Positions 27,341 to 37,175 of a DNA stretch of 64,000 nucleotides are shown piece after piece (positions within the stretch are counted from its first letter, which is position 1; each line of letters begins with the position of its first letter). The DNA is from Bifidobacterium longum subsp. infantis ATCC 15697 = JCM 1222 = DSM 20088 (GTDB lineage: Bacteria > Actinomycetota > Actinomycetes > Actinomycetales > Bifidobacteriaceae): contig NC_017219.1 of NCBI RefSeq assembly GCF_000269965.1, positions 62,001 through 126,000 of the forward strand, read 5' to 3'. The notes under the pieces were generated by a model. The model was not told where the DNA came from and did no database searches. It worked only from the letters and a program-made list of their open reading frames with translations. The translations under genes were made by a program, and so were the position numbers.

Positions 27341-27985
27341 ATGACCGATTCCGCGCATATTTTGGTGGTGGATAACTACGATTCCTTCGTCTACACGATC
27401 GTAGGCTATCTGCAAACCCTTGGCGCCACTGTTGATGTGGTGCGTAACGACGCTATCGACCCAGCCGCGCCGGGTGTACTGGACGGTTACGATGGCGTGC
27501 TGATTTCTCCCGGCCCGGGCGCCCCGGCCGAATCCGGCGCCAGCGAGGACATGATCCGCCTGTGCGCGGCCACCGGCATGCCGATGTTTGGTGTGTGCCT
27601 GGGCTTGCAGGCGCTCGCCGAGGTGTACGGCTGCACGGTGGGCCACGCGCCCACCATCATGCACGGCAAGACCAGCCCGGTGGAGCATGCCGATGACGAG
27701 ATCTTCGAGGGCGTGGCCAACCCCATGACCGCCACCCGCTACCATTCATTGGCCGTTGAGCCCGATTCGGTGCCGGATACGCTGGTGGTCACCGCGTGGA
27801 CGCAGGATGACCACACCATTCAGGGCATCAAGGTCAAGGATAAGCCGATGTATGCCGTCCAGTTCCATCCCGAGTCGGTGATGACCCAGGACGGCTACCG
27901 TCTATTGGCCAACTGGCTGAGCGTGTGCGGCCAAGGCAACGCCGTGGCCAAGTCGGCCGGCCTTCAGCCCAAAGTCACGAAGTAG
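27341..27985 (+). CDS. trpG: Glutamine amidotransferase of anthranilate/aminodeoxychorismate synthase (TrpG/PabA)
   Basis: Class I glutamine amidotransferase that supplies ammonia for anthranilate or 4-amino-4-deoxychorismate synthesis. The 214-residue product shows VVDNYDSFVYTIVGYL at the front, the nucleophile Cys in MFGVCLGLQAL, and the His/Glu pair in VQFHPESV. ATG 27341 follows AAGGAGAG at good spacing. Neither trpE nor pabB is nearby, so the synthase partner is encoded elsewhere and the enzyme may serve both tryptophan and folate. A trpG between DUF881 and pknB is conserved in actinobacteria. The stop is only 7 bases from the convergent pknB stop. Confidence 0.9.
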   Translation: MTDSAHILVVDNYDSFVYTIVGYLQTLGATVDVVRNDAIDPAAPGVLDGYDGVLISPGPGAPAESGASEDMIRLCAATGMPMFGVCLGLQALAEVYGCTVGHAPTIMHGKTSPVEHADDEIFEGVANPMTATRYHSLAVEPDSVPDTLVVTAWTQDDHTIQGIKVKDKPMYAVQFHPESVMTQDGYRLLANWLSVCGQGNAVAKSAGLQPKVTK

Positions 27986-27992
27986 CAGCCGT

Positions 27993-30080
27993 CTACTTGT
28001 CGCCGCCTGGGCCGGTGCCTCCTGTGCTACTGCTGCCGCCAGCGTTGCCGTTGCCGTTGCCGTTGTTGTCGCCTGTGACGGCGGCCTTCGTGGTGATGGT
28101 GACGGTCGAGCCCACGTCGACCTGGGCGCCGGCGCCGGGATCGATGCCGACCACCACGGCGGTGGGGTCGGCCGGACCGTTGGCCTGGGCCTTGAGGCCG
28201 ACGGCCTTCAGCATGAGTTCGGCGGTGGCATATTTAGTGCCTGCGGCGATATTCGGTACAGCGACCTTCTCCTTGCCCGTGGACACCCAAATGGTGATGG
28301 ACCCGCCCTGTGCGATAGAAGAGCCCGAATCAGGACTTACACGGGTAATCAGACCGGCCTCCACCGTATCGGAGCTCTCCTGCTCCACAGTGAAGCTGAA
28401 CCTGCCCTCATACTGCTGTAGCACGCTGTCCTTCGACTGACCGACCAAATTGCTCGGTACGGTGGTCATGCCGGAAGAAACATATATGGTGATGGTGGTG
28501 CCCTTGGGAACCGACTGGCCGGCGGCAGGATCGGTTTTCGTCACCATATCCTTGGCGATGTCGGCGCTGTCTTCGGTTCTGACGGTGGCATTCACCTTGA
28601 ATCCGGCGCTTTCCAGAATGCTGCGCGCCTCTTCCTGGCTGCGTTCCTTGACATCCGGAACCTGAGTGGACTGCGGGCCTGCGGAGAACCATACCTTCAC
28701 CTTCGACCCCTTGGCCACCTTGGCGCCGGCCTCCGGGCTCATCTTGGTGCAGGTGCCCTCCGGCTCGGTGGAGTCGGTGTCCTGCTTGCCGACCATGGTC
28801 AAGCCCAATGTCTCAAGCTTGAGCTTGATGTTGTCCTTGGAGGTGGAGGCGTTGCACACCTCGGGTATGGTGACCTTGTCTTCGGCGGACTTGTTGGGCG
28901 CGCCGCTCATGGCGAACACGACGCCCGCGCCGACAAGGGCCACGGCGAGCACCGCGATCACCGAACCGATAATGATCTTCTTGCGCTTCTTGGCCTTGGC
29001 CGCCGCCGCACGCTGCTGCGCACGGGACTGCAACGCCGCTGAGTTGGCACCATTGGCCGGTGGAATCTGCTCGAACTGACCGGTCACCGGGTTGAATGCC
29101 TGGGTGGGCTGCTGCTGCGGTTCCACCGGCGTGGTGGGCAAATCACGTTCGGCTTCCTTGCGGGCCTTCATATTCGACAGGTCCGTCAATGGGTTGAACG
29201 CGGCCGCCACCGGTACGCCGCCGTTCATGTAGGTCAGGATGTCGGTCTTGAACTCGGAGGCCGTGGCATAGCGATTCTGGCGGTCCTTGGCCATGGCCTT
29301 GGCGCAGATCGAATCCCACATCTTCGGCAGCCCCGGCACCACGGCGGATGGCGGCGTGGCGACTTCGGAAACATGCTGGTAGGCGATGGCCACGGCGGAA
29401 TCACCGGTAAACGGCGGGCGGCCGGTGAGCATCTCGTAGAGCACGCAGCCAGCGGAATACAGGTCGGAACGCATGTCGACGGTCTCGCCGCGCGCCTGCT
29501 CGGGAGAAAGGTACTGTGCGGTGCCCACCACGCCCTGCGACTGGGTCATGGTGGCTGCGGAATCGTCCAGAGCGCGGGCGATGCCGAAGTCCATGACCTT
29601 GACCACGCCCTGCTCGGAGATCATGATGTTGCCGGGCTTGATATCGCGGTGGATAATGCCCATGCGATGCGAATAGTCGAGCGCGTTAAGCACGCCCAAC
29701 AGCACCTGTTCGCAGTCGCGCTGGCTGAGTGCGCCGTTGACCTTGATGATGTCGCGCAGGGTTTGGCCCTTGACGTATTCCATGACGATGTACGGCAGAC
29801 GCTCGGTATCGCCGCTTTCGGAAGAAACCAGTTCTTCGCCCGAATCGTAGATGTTCACGATGTTCGGGTTGTTCATCTGGGCCACGGCGTGTGCTTCCCG
29901 GCGGAAACGGGCCAGGAAGATGTCGTCGTTGGCCAGATCGGCGCGCATGATTTTCACGGCCACGGTACGGCCCAGACGGGTGTCAAGGGCCACGTGGACC
30001 TCGGCCATGCCGCCACGACCGATGAGCTGGCCAAGCTGGTAGCGTCCGCCGGCCAATGCGGTGGGCATACTGGTGCTCAT
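27993..30080 (-). CDS. pknB: Serine/threonine protein kinase with PASTA repeats (PknB)
   Basis: Transmembrane kinase that couples peptidoglycan signals to growth control. The 695-residue product has an N-terminal kinase domain with glycine loop GRGGMAEV, ATP-binding Lys in VAVKIMRAD, catalytic loop IHRDIKPGNIMI and DFGIAR. The activation loop is rich in Thr/Ser (SAATMTQSQGVVGTAQY). A membrane segment lies near residues 370-392 (IIIGSVIAVLAVALVGAGVV). Four PASTA domains follow outside the cell, starting near VTIPEVC, TQVPDVK, TTVPSNL and VAVPNIA. The C-terminal tail is a Gly/Asn/Ser-rich disordered stretch. Start overlaps the pknA stop by four bases. Last gene of the fhaB-pknB operon. Confidence 0.97.
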   Translation of the reverse strand: MSTSMPTALAGGRYQLGQLIGRGGMAEVHVALDTRLGRTVAVKIMRADLANDDIFLARFRREAHAVAQMNNPNIVNIYDSGEELVSSESGDTERLPYIVMEYVKGQTLRDIIKVNGALSQRDCEQVLLGVLNALDYSHRMGIIHRDIKPGNIMISEQGVVKVMDFGIARALDDSAATMTQSQGVVGTAQYLSPEQARGETVDMRSDLYSAGCVLYEMLTGRPPFTGDSAVAIAYQHVSEVATPPSAVVPGLPKMWDSICAKAMAKDRQNRYATASEFKTDILTYMNGGVPVAAAFNPLTDLSNMKARKEAERDLPTTPVEPQQQPTQAFNPVTGQFEQIPPANGANSAALQSRAQQRAAAAKAKKRKKIIIGSVIAVLAVALVGAGVVFAMSGAPNKSAEDKVTIPEVCNASTSKDNIKLKLETLGLTMVGKQDTDSTEPEGTCTKMSPEAGAKVAKGSKVKVWFSAGPQSTQVPDVKERSQEEARSILESAGFKVNATVRTEDSADIAKDMVTKTDPAAGQSVPKGTTITIYVSSGMTTVPSNLVGQSKDSVLQQYEGRFSFTVEQESSDTVEAGLITRVSPDSGSSIAQGGSITIWVSTGKEKVAVPNIAAGTKYATAELMLKAVGLKAQANGPADPTAVVVGIDPGAGAQVDVGSTVTITTKAAVTGDNNGNGNGNAGGSSSTGGTGPGGDK

Positions 30081-31027
30081 TGCTTATTCCCTCCCAATCT
30101 TGAGGCCGGGGCCTCCAAAACAATGCGTGGCGTGCTGGTCACTCGGCGCGGCAGTCGATTGCCGGACGTGACCATGGCGGTGTCGGCCATTTCGGTCTGC
30201 TGATCCAGCAGACGGCGTTCGATGCGTGCCAGCGTGCGGGACACCACCAGCGCGTCATTCGGGCGATCCAACGGGTCCTTGGCCAGCATTGACATGACAA
30301 ATTCGCGTAACTGGACGTCCACCGAGTCCGGCAGTGGAGGCACGGGATTGTTCACGTGCGCTGCGGCGATATCGACCGGAGTGGTGCCGGTGAACGGACG
30401 CTGCCCGGCAAGGCCCTCGTACGCCACCACGCCCAGTGAATAGATGTCCGATTGCGGCGTGGCCTGCTGGCCCTGCGCCTGCTCGGGGGAGATGTATTGT
30501 GCGGTGCCCACCACCATGCCGTCCTGGGTGATCTGGCCTTGGCCGGTGGAGTAGCTCACGCCGAAATCGGTGATCTTCACTTCACCGGTGTCGGAGACCA
30601 TGATGTTGGCCGGCTTGACGTCACGATGAATCACGCCGTGCGAGTGGGCCACGAATAGGCCTCGCGCGGTCTGAATCAGAATGGGCAGCAGTTCGATGGG
30701 ATCCATCGCGCCCTTGCTGTGGAACAGATCCGCCAACGATTTCGAGGGGACGTATTCCATAATCAGAAAGCCGATGCCGTCATGCTCGTAGTATTCGAAC
30801 AACGCAGCGATATTCGGGTGCGCCAGATTGGCGGAATTATGGGCTTCGGCACGCAGGCGGCGCAGCTTGGCCTCGGCGTTGGTCACGTCCGAGCGCAGCG
30901 CCTTGATGGCCACTTCACGGCCGAGCTGAATATCGTAGCCTTTCCAGACCTCGCCCATACCGCCTTGCGCAAGACGCGAATCAAGACGATATCGGCGGTG
31001 AATAAGCTGTCCTTCGATAAGTTTCAC
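30077..31027 (-). CDS. pknA: Serine/threonine protein kinase (PknA)
   Basis: Second kinase of the growth/division operon; in mycobacteria PknA and PknB phosphorylate division and wall-synthesis proteins. The 316-residue product has glycine loop AQGGMGEVWKG, Lys in VAIKALRSD, catalytic loop VIHRDVKPANIMV, DFGVSY and the P+1 region VGTAQYISPEQ. It lacks any obvious transmembrane helix, unlike mycobacterial PknA, and ends soon after the kinase domain, so it may be cytoplasmic. Four-base overlaps on both sides (with pbpA and pknB) show tight translational coupling. Confidence 0.95.
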   Translation of the reverse strand: MKLIEGQLIHRRYRLDSRLAQGGMGEVWKGYDIQLGREVAIKALRSDVTNAEAKLRRLRAEAHNSANLAHPNIAALFEYYEHDGIGFLIMEYVPSKSLADLFHSKGAMDPIELLPILIQTARGLFVAHSHGVIHRDVKPANIMVSDTGEVKITDFGVSYSTGQGQITQDGMVVGTAQYISPEQAQGQQATPQSDIYSLGVVAYEGLAGQRPFTGTTPVDIAAAHVNNPVPPLPDSVDVQLREFVMSMLAKDPLDRPNDALVVSRTLARIERRLLDQQTEMADTAMVTSGNRLPRRVTSTPRIVLEAPASRLGGNKQ

Positions 31028-32490
31028 TGCTGCAAAGCCTCCTGCATCATCGCGCGCATGATCGGGCCAGCGGCGAGCGAACCGTATACATCTGTGTTAT
31101 GCACCAACACCGCGACGGCGATCTGCGGATCGTCCGCCGGCGCGAAACCGATCACCCAGCCGTCGATGGCAGAGTTGTCGGTACCGATTTGTGCGGTACC
31201 GGTTTTGGCCGCCACCTTGATGCCGTCGATGGCCAGCTGCGGATTGGCCTCGGTCACCACGCTTTCCATCATCGTGGTGAGCTTGTCTGCGGAATCCTTG
31301 TTGAACGCATTGGCCATGGTTTGCGGTTTGGTCTGCGAAAGTACGGTGAGATCGGCGGCGCGCACACGATCGACCAGCGTGGGCTGCATCAGTTTGCCAT
31401 TGTTGGCGATTGCCTGCGCGACCATCGCCATCTGCAACGGCGTGGCCGTGGTGTCGCCTTGGCCGATGGATGCCAGCGCAAGCTTGTCGTCGGTCGGATC
31501 AGAGGGGAATGTGGACGCGGTGGCCGTCATCGGGGTGCCCGTGGATTCGGTGCCGTCAATGGTGATGGTGCTGCCAAACCCGAGCTTGGTGGCCATGTCC
31601 GAAACCTTGCTCGCGCCGAGTTTCACGCCAAGCTGGGCGAACGCGGTGTTGGACGACCACGCGACGGCCTCTTGCAGGGAGATCTGCCCGTTGACGCCGT
31701 CGGCCTGATGCTCGGCGTTCGGCAGCTGTGTGGCGGTGCCGGGCAGCGTGTAGCCGGCGCCTGCAGGAATCTTCGTGTCCGTCTGATATTCGCCGGTTTC
31801 CAGCGCAGCCGAGGCGACGATGGTCTTGAACGTGGACCCTGGTGGGTACAGCTGCGAGGTGGCGCGGTTGATTAGTGGGCTATTTTGGCCCGCAGAAAGT
31901 TCGTTGTAGGCCTGAGACGCGGCTTTGGTGTCATGGGTCGCCAGTTTGTTCGGATCATAACTGGGCGTGCTCACCATGGCGAGGATACGACCGGTGCTGA
32001 CTTCGATGGCCACCGCCGCACCATCGCGCGTACCGAGCTGATCGTAGGCAACCTGCTGCAGCTTGGGGTCGATGGAGGTTTCGATGGACGCGCCCTGATT
32101 CGTAGCGCCGGTGAGCATGGCCTTGGCCCGCTGCCAGATCAATGAATCGGCCTCACCGTTGAGCAGCATGCTGCGGGAGGCTTCCAGGCCGCGATCGGCG
32201 GTCTGGTTGATGGAGAAGAAGCCGGTGACCGGAGCATACAGCGGACCGTTGGAATAGGTACGCAGGTATTTGAATGCGTCGTTGACCGGCTCGGATTTGG
32301 CCATGACCGTGCCGTCCGAGGCCAGGATGGCACCGCGGTAGGCACCGAGCTGGTGGTACAGCGAACGGGCGTTGCGCGGATCGTTGTTCAGCGCGTTGGC
32401 CCGTACCGCCATGATGATGGTGGACGACAGGCCGAGAATCACGAACAGCGCGACCACGGCGGTGAAAAGCTGACGAAGATATTTGTTCAT
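31024..32490 (-). CDS. pbpA: Penicillin-binding protein 2 / class B PBP (PbpA)
   Basis: Transpeptidase that crosslinks peptidoglycan, partnered with the adjacent RodA-type glycosyltransferase. The 488-residue product has an N-terminal signal anchor (LFTAVVALFVILGLSSTIIM). The three transpeptidase motifs are present: S-x-x-K as STFK in YPPGSTFKTIVAS (near residue 225), S-x-N as SSN in AWSSNTAFAQ, and KTG in AAKTGTAQIG. Length and lack of a PASTA domain match actinobacterial PbpA. Overlaps rodA and pknA by four bases each. Confidence 0.95.
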   Translation of the reverse strand: MNKYLRQLFTAVVALFVILGLSSTIIMAVRANALNNDPRNARSLYHQLGAYRGAILASDGTVMAKSEPVNDAFKYLRTYSNGPLYAPVTGFFSINQTADRGLEASRSMLLNGEADSLIWQRAKAMLTGATNQGASIETSIDPKLQQVAYDQLGTRDGAAVAIEVSTGRILAMVSTPSYDPNKLATHDTKAASQAYNELSAGQNSPLINRATSQLYPPGSTFKTIVASAALETGEYQTDTKIPAGAGYTLPGTATQLPNAEHQADGVNGQISLQEAVAWSSNTAFAQLGVKLGASKVSDMATKLGFGSTITIDGTESTGTPMTATASTFPSDPTDDKLALASIGQGDTTATPLQMAMVAQAIANNGKLMQPTLVDRVRAADLTVLSQTKPQTMANAFNKDSADKLTTMMESVVTEANPQLAIDGIKVAAKTGTAQIGTDNSAIDGWVIGFAPADDPQIAVAVLVHNTDVYGSLAAGPIMRAMMQEALQQ

Positions 32491-34046
32491 ACGCGAGTGC
32501 CTCCGTTAACGGGAGGAAGCGGGGGAATCGTGCCGGTAGGCGTGTACGGTTCATCGGCGCCGGTATACGACGGAGTGGTGGTATCCACAATGGGGTCGTC
32601 AAACGATTCCGACTCGGACTGCGACGCCGTAGCCGACGCGCTGCGAGGCTGAACGATCGGCTCAGTGGCGCGGGCCCTGGCCTCAAGTTCCTTGTTGCGC
32701 AGCACGGCCAAAGCCTCGTACTGGAACGTATCCGAGGTCAGCTCCGGCTCGGGCGCATTGGCCGAGTTCGAGATGATGATGAGCAGGGTCGCGAGAATAT
32801 AGTTGGCGATCAGGCTGGACCCGCCGGCCGCCATATAAGGCAGGGTCAGGCCCGTCAGGGGAATCACCAGCGTGATGCCGCCGACCACGGTGAACACTTG
32901 GAACGCCATGGTGAACACCAGTCCCGAAGCCAGCAGTTTGCCGAAACCATCCTTGATTTTCATGGCCGTGATGAAGCCGGAGGCGATGATGAGCAGGTAC
33001 AGCATCAGCATGGCCAGCACGCCCATCAGGCCGAGTTCCTCGCCGAGCGAGGCGTAGATGAAATCGGAGTTCGCGAACGTGACGCGCGAGGGATGCCCCT
33101 GGCCCAGGCCGGTGCCGAGCATGCCGCCCGCCGCCAGTCCGAATATGCCGGTGACCAGCTGCCAGGAGCCACCGGGGGTCTTGTTGTATTGCTCATTGCT
33201 GAACGGGTGCAGCCAGGCGTCGATGCGCTGACCCACGTGGCTGAACGCGCCGGCGGCCAGCACGGCGCCCGCGGCGAACGCGATCAGACCGATGATGATC
33301 CAGCTTTTCCGGCCGGTGGCCGTGTACAGCATGGCCACGAACATGGCGAAGAACATGAGCGAAGTGCCCAGGTCACGCTGCATGACCAGCACGCCCATCG
33401 AAGCGATCCACACCACGATGATGGGGCCGAGGTCCTTGATGCGGGGCAGTTGCAGCCCCAGCACCTTCCTGCCGCCCACGGCCAGCCGGTCGCGGTGATC
33501 GAACAGGTATGCGGCGAAGAAGAACGCGAGGAACAGTTTGGCGAACTCGCCCGGCTGGAACTGGCCCAATCCCGGAATCCTGATCCAGATGCGCGCGCCG
33601 TTCACCTCCATGCCGATGAACGGCAGCATCGGGGCGAGCAGCAGCACTAGGCCCACCACCATCGACACATAGGAGAAGCGTCGCAGCACGCGGTAGTCCT
33701 TCAGGAAGATGATGAGCAGCGCGGAAAGCACGATGGCGATGCACAGCCACACCAGCTGGCGTTGGGCAACCGCCCAGCCCTCGCTCTGGTCAATGCGAGC
33801 GATCATGGTCACGCCGGTGGCGGTCAGCAGTAGCACGCAAGGCAGAATCGACTGGCTGGCATACGGCTGGAAGTGTACGATCAGCCCCCACAGCACCAGA
33901 AACAGCACTACGACCAATGCCAGCATGCCGGCGTATTGCATAGGGAATTCGCCGGCGGTGCGTTGGAACATCTGGATGAACGCCAACGCACTGATTGCCA
34001 TGGCAATCAGCAACAAGGAAATCTGACGTAGACGGGTAGCGATCAT
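32487..34046 (-). CDS. rodA: SEDS-family peptidoglycan glycosyltransferase (RodA/FtsW type)
   Basis: Polytopic membrane protein that polymerises lipid II into glycan strands. The 519-residue product has about ten to twelve hydrophobic segments. Conserved SEDS stretches include NGARIWIRIPGLGQFQPGEFAKL and GTGLGQGHPSRVTFANSDFIYASLGEELGL in part, plus the late loop PLTGLTLPYMAAGGSS. The C-terminal 100 residues form a polar Ser/Thr/Pro-rich tail. By position between pstP and pbpA it corresponds to the mycobacterial rodA. Four-base overlaps with both neighbours. Confidence 0.95.
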   Translation of the reverse strand: MIATRLRQISLLLIAMAISALAFIQMFQRTAGEFPMQYAGMLALVVVLFLVLWGLIVHFQPYASQSILPCVLLLTATGVTMIARIDQSEGWAVAQRQLVWLCIAIVLSALLIIFLKDYRVLRRFSYVSMVVGLVLLLAPMLPFIGMEVNGARIWIRIPGLGQFQPGEFAKLFLAFFFAAYLFDHRDRLAVGGRKVLGLQLPRIKDLGPIIVVWIASMGVLVMQRDLGTSLMFFAMFVAMLYTATGRKSWIIIGLIAFAAGAVLAAGAFSHVGQRIDAWLHPFSNEQYNKTPGGSWQLVTGIFGLAAGGMLGTGLGQGHPSRVTFANSDFIYASLGEELGLMGVLAMLMLYLLIIASGFITAMKIKDGFGKLLASGLVFTMAFQVFTVVGGITLVIPLTGLTLPYMAAGGSSLIANYILATLLIIISNSANAPEPELTSDTFQYEALAVLRNKELEARARATEPIVQPRSASATASQSESESFDDPIVDTTTPSYTGADEPYTPTGTIPPLPPVNGGTRV

Positions 34047-35737
34047 CGTGCATCCCCCGTGGCCGCGTTGTCGGCCGCTCCGATACCGGATTTATCTGAG
34101 GAATCGGATGAGCTTGACGAACCGGACTTGTCTGACGAGGAGCCGGACTGGCTGGACGAATCCTTGGTGCTGTCCTTGGAATCGCTCTGGGAACTGTCTT
34201 TGGAACTGTCCGGGGAATTGGACGCCTCAGCCTTCTTGGCGACGTCGGCTTCCTGCTGCTTGGCCAGTTTGCGCATTTCGGTGCGGATGATGCCCACATG
34301 CGACTGTGCTTCGTCCAGCGAACCGACCGTGATGCCTTGGCTCAGTTGGTCGCGCCATGATTGCGGCAGCTGCGCGATGGCGATGTCGGTGGTCTCGACT
34401 TCGTGCGAAAGCTCAAGCCCGAAAAGATTGGTCGGCACGCCACGGTAGATGGCCACCGTGCCGTTGGCGTTGCCCACGTAATAATGCGCCTGGCTCCACG
34501 TGTACGCGCCCCAGCCGGCACCGGCCAACGCCAGTGCGGCAAGAATGCAGGCGACGATCACGGCGAGCCTGTTGCGGCGTTTCCTGGTGCGTGTGACCTT
34601 CTTCTGCTCGATCTGCTCGTCGCGGATGGCCTTGGCCACGTCCGGGTCGTTCGGATCGGCGGACAAGCGCCCGTCCGGCTTCTGCACCACCGGAATCTCA
34701 CCGGTATCGGGATTGGCCCGCTCGCCGGTCTCCTCGCGGACCGTGGATGGCTGGACCACGCGCGCGGACGACGGTTCGGCCGTGGTCTGCGCGGGCTCCG
34801 CCTCATGCGCGCTGGCTGGCTGGATCAGCGCCGCGGCGCGTTGTGCGGGCGAATCGTCCTCGCGCAGCGCGGGAGCGGTGGCCACCGGCGCGTTGACGAT
34901 GTCCGCAATCGGCTCGAGATTGCGGCTGGCGGCGCCGCCGACCAACGGCGTTTGGTGGGGCAGGTCGAACGCGTCGGCGTCCAACGCCAACGTGGCGTCC
35001 GCGATGACGGCCGTGACGTTATCGGTGCTGCCCGCCCGCAGCGCCATCTGCACCAGACGCTGCGCGCATTCGCCCTGATCGGACAGCGCGGTCATCGTCT
35101 CCGCGATGGTGGAGTCCTCCAGCACGCCGCACAGGCCGTCCGAACACAGCAGCCAGCGGTCGGCGGGATGGGCGCGGCGTATGGAGATGTCCGGGTGCGG
35201 GTCGATGTCGAAGTCGCCGAGCACACGCATCACGACGTTGCGCTGCGGGTGATTCTTGGCTTCGGATGGGGTGATACGGCCGGTGTTGATGAGATGCTGC
35301 ACGTAGCTGTGGTCGCAGGTGACGCGGCCCAGATGACCATCGCGCAGCAGATAGGCGCGCGAATCGCCGATGTGGGCGATGATCCAGTAGCCGGCCACCA
35401 ACGCCACCGCGGTGACGGTGGTGCCCATGCCGGCGAGTTTGCGTTCGCGCTTGGCCTTGCCGACGATGGCGTCATGCGCGGCCATGACGGAGGTCTCCAT
35501 CATATGGGCGATCACCGCGACATCGCCGTCGGTGTCGTCCCGTTCGATGTGGGCCAGCGACCGGATGGCGATGGAGGATGCCGTGTCGCCGCCGGCGTGA
35601 CCGCCCATGCCGTCGCAGATGGCGATGAGATGCTCGCCGGCGAAGGAGGAATCCTGGTTGTTCGCGCGCACGGTGCCCACATCGGACACCGTGGTGGAAT
35701 ACAGGAACAGCGGTTGTGAAGCGGCGGATTTTGGCAT
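34043..35737 (-). CDS. pstP: PP2C-family serine/threonine phosphatase (PstP)
   Basis: Metal-dependent phosphatase that reverses PknA/PknB phosphorylation. The 564-residue product carries the PP2C domain in the first 240 residues: ICDGMGGHAGGDTASS, AHIGDSRAYLLRDG, LCSDGLCGVLED and GSTDNVTAV supply the metal-binding Asp residues. A long linker follows, then a membrane segment near residues 393-412 (AVIVACILAALALAGAGWGA). The extracellular part ends in a highly repetitive Ser/Asp/Lys/Gly-rich tail of about 60 residues, longer than usual. Start ATG 35737; fhaB ends 4 bases upstream. Confidence 0.95.
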   Translation of the reverse strand: MPKSAASQPLFLYSTTVSDVGTVRANNQDSSFAGEHLIAICDGMGGHAGGDTASSIAIRSLAHIERDDTDGDVAVIAHMMETSVMAAHDAIVGKAKRERKLAGMGTTVTAVALVAGYWIIAHIGDSRAYLLRDGHLGRVTCDHSYVQHLINTGRITPSEAKNHPQRNVVMRVLGDFDIDPHPDISIRRAHPADRWLLCSDGLCGVLEDSTIAETMTALSDQGECAQRLVQMALRAGSTDNVTAVIADATLALDADAFDLPHQTPLVGGAASRNLEPIADIVNAPVATAPALREDDSPAQRAAALIQPASAHEAEPAQTTAEPSSARVVQPSTVREETGERANPDTGEIPVVQKPDGRLSADPNDPDVAKAIRDEQIEQKKVTRTRKRRNRLAVIVACILAALALAGAGWGAYTWSQAHYYVGNANGTVAIYRGVPTNLFGLELSHEVETTDIAIAQLPQSWRDQLSQGITVGSLDEAQSHVGIIRTEMRKLAKQQEADVAKKAEASNSPDSSKDSSQSDSKDSTKDSSSQSGSSSDKSGSSSSSDSSDKSGIGAADNAATGDAR

Positions 35738-35741
35738 GCGG

Positions 35742-36266
35742 CTACCTCAGTTCGAAGGTGGTGGCGCCGATGCGCACCGGGATACGGGCGGGCAGGATGG
35801 TGGGACGGTTGATGCGCTGCTGGTTGACCACGGTCCCGTTGGTGGAGTTCAGGTCCTCGATGGCCCACTGCCCGGAACGGATGTCACGGTACACGCGGGC
35901 GTGACGGGAGGAGACGAACTCATCGTCCAGCACCACGGTGTTCGAGGCGGCGCGCCCGAGCGTGATGTCGGCGTCGGACAACGGTACGGAACTGCCGGCG
36001 AGCGGGCCGTCGATGATGACGAGCAGGGTGGGCTGCGCCGGAGCGGCGGATGCCGCGCCCGCATGGGAACCGCGATGCGGGCGCGGCGCCTGCGGCGGCT
36101 CGGTCTGGGTTTTGTGCGCTTCACGTTCACGGCGGCGGCGTGCACGCGAGGGCCGCGGACTGAACGTCTCGATGTCCTTGCGCAGCGAACGCACGGCCAG
36201 CCAGATGAATATCCACAGCAGGATCAGGAATCCATACTTGAGCAGGGCGAATGTCAGTTCAGTCAT
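35742..36266 (-). CDS. fhaB: FHA-domain protein FhaB (FipA type)
   Basis: Phosphothreonine-binding adaptor of the kinase cluster. The 174-residue product has an N-terminal membrane helix (FALLKYGFLILLWIFIWLAV), a basic linker (RPSRARRRRERE), then a C-terminal FHA domain with ITLGRAASNTVVLDD, VSSRHARVYRD and DLNSTNGT, the phosphopeptide-binding loops. The ATG at 36266 is chosen because it precedes the membrane helix directly, as in the family; the RBS is weak. It precedes pstP by 4 bases. Confidence 0.93.
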   Translation of the reverse strand: MTELTFALLKYGFLILLWIFIWLAVRSLRKDIETFSPRPSRARRRREREAHKTQTEPPQAPRPHRGSHAGAASAAPAQPTLLVIIDGPLAGSSVPLSDADITLGRAASNTVVLDDEFVSSRHARVYRDIRSGQWAIEDLNSTNGTVVNQQRINRPTILPARIPVRIGATTFELR

Positions 36267-36295
36267 GGGTGGACGGCTTTCGGGCGTGTGCTCGA

Positions 36296-36997
36296 CTACT
36301 CCTGGGCTTGGGCGGAGGCCCAATACAGGATGCGGGTGCGGCCGATGGTGATGGTGTTGCCGTCGAGCAGCGTGGCGGCGGGCACTTGGTGGCCCTCCAC
36401 GTACGTGCCGTTGGTGGAGCCCAGGTCGCGGGCGATAACGCCGTTGTCGGTGATGTCGATTTCCAGGTGCTTGCGGGAGATGCCCGGATCGTCAATGACG
36501 ATATCGCAACCGGAACCGCGGCCGATTACCGTCTTGTCTTTGGTGAGCAGGTACTGGTTGCCGTTCACCTCGAGCACTGGGCTGTCCTCGGTCTGCGCAT
36601 CGGTGGTGACCGGCACGGCATTGCCTTGCACGGATTCGGAGGTGAGGTTGAAGTTGCCCTTGGACAGGTCAAGGTCTTCCTCGAAGATCACAATCACCGG
36701 GCCCACGAAGGCGTAATGCTGGCTCTTCGCGTACTCGGTGAGATTGTCGGCCAGCTCATTGGCCAGGGTCTCGCTACCCCATGCCTCGATACGGTCGAAG
36801 TCAGGAGTACTGAGCTTGAAACGGTATTCATTCGGGGCCACCGTGCGGTCACGGCCCACGGGCATGGCCTCGGCGTCAATCTCGCGCTCCAAGGCGCTGG
36901 AAAGATCGACAGGCTGCAGGTCTTTGGAGCCGAACTTGGCGAATACTCCGTTGACTGCACCCTCCACGCTTTTTTCAAAACGGTCGAGAACGCTCAT
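36296..36997 (-). CDS. fhaA: FHA-domain protein FhaA with DUF3662 domain
   Basis: First gene of the minus-strand kinase operon. The 233-residue product has an N-terminal DUF3662 domain (MSVLDRFEKSVEGAVNGVFA, LSSALEREIDAEAM, PNEYRFKLS) and a C-terminal FHA domain (TVIGRGSGCDIVIDD, ISRKHLEID, DLGSTNGTYVEG). In mycobacteria FhaA binds phosphorylated MviN and controls peptidoglycan synthesis. The linker between the two domains is shorter than in the 500-residue mycobacterial protein. AAGGGAGGA lies just upstream of ATG 36997. The 222-bp gap to the peptidase gene should hold the operon promoter; it is AT-rich around 37080-37115. Confidence 0.94.
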   Translation of the reverse strand: MSVLDRFEKSVEGAVNGVFAKFGSKDLQPVDLSSALEREIDAEAMPVGRDRTVAPNEYRFKLSTPDFDRIEAWGSETLANELADNLTEYAKSQHYAFVGPVIVIFEEDLDLSKGNFNLTSESVQGNAVPVTTDAQTEDSPVLEVNGNQYLLTKDKTVIGRGSGCDIVIDDPGISRKHLEIDITDNGVIARDLGSTNGTYVEGHQVPAATLLDGNTITIGRTRILYWASAQAQE

Positions 36998-37175
36998 AGT
37001 CCTCCCTTTCTAATCCTCACCCATCCTACGCGGTGATGGGAATATGAGGCAAAAAACCGGTCTTCTGTGTGGCGATGAGTGCAAAATATCCAAAAATATC
37101 CAAGAATTCAGGGCGGAAATGGGTGCGGCGCACCACCTGCGCCATTTTTCCGCATGCCGTGCGGGTGCGGGCCCC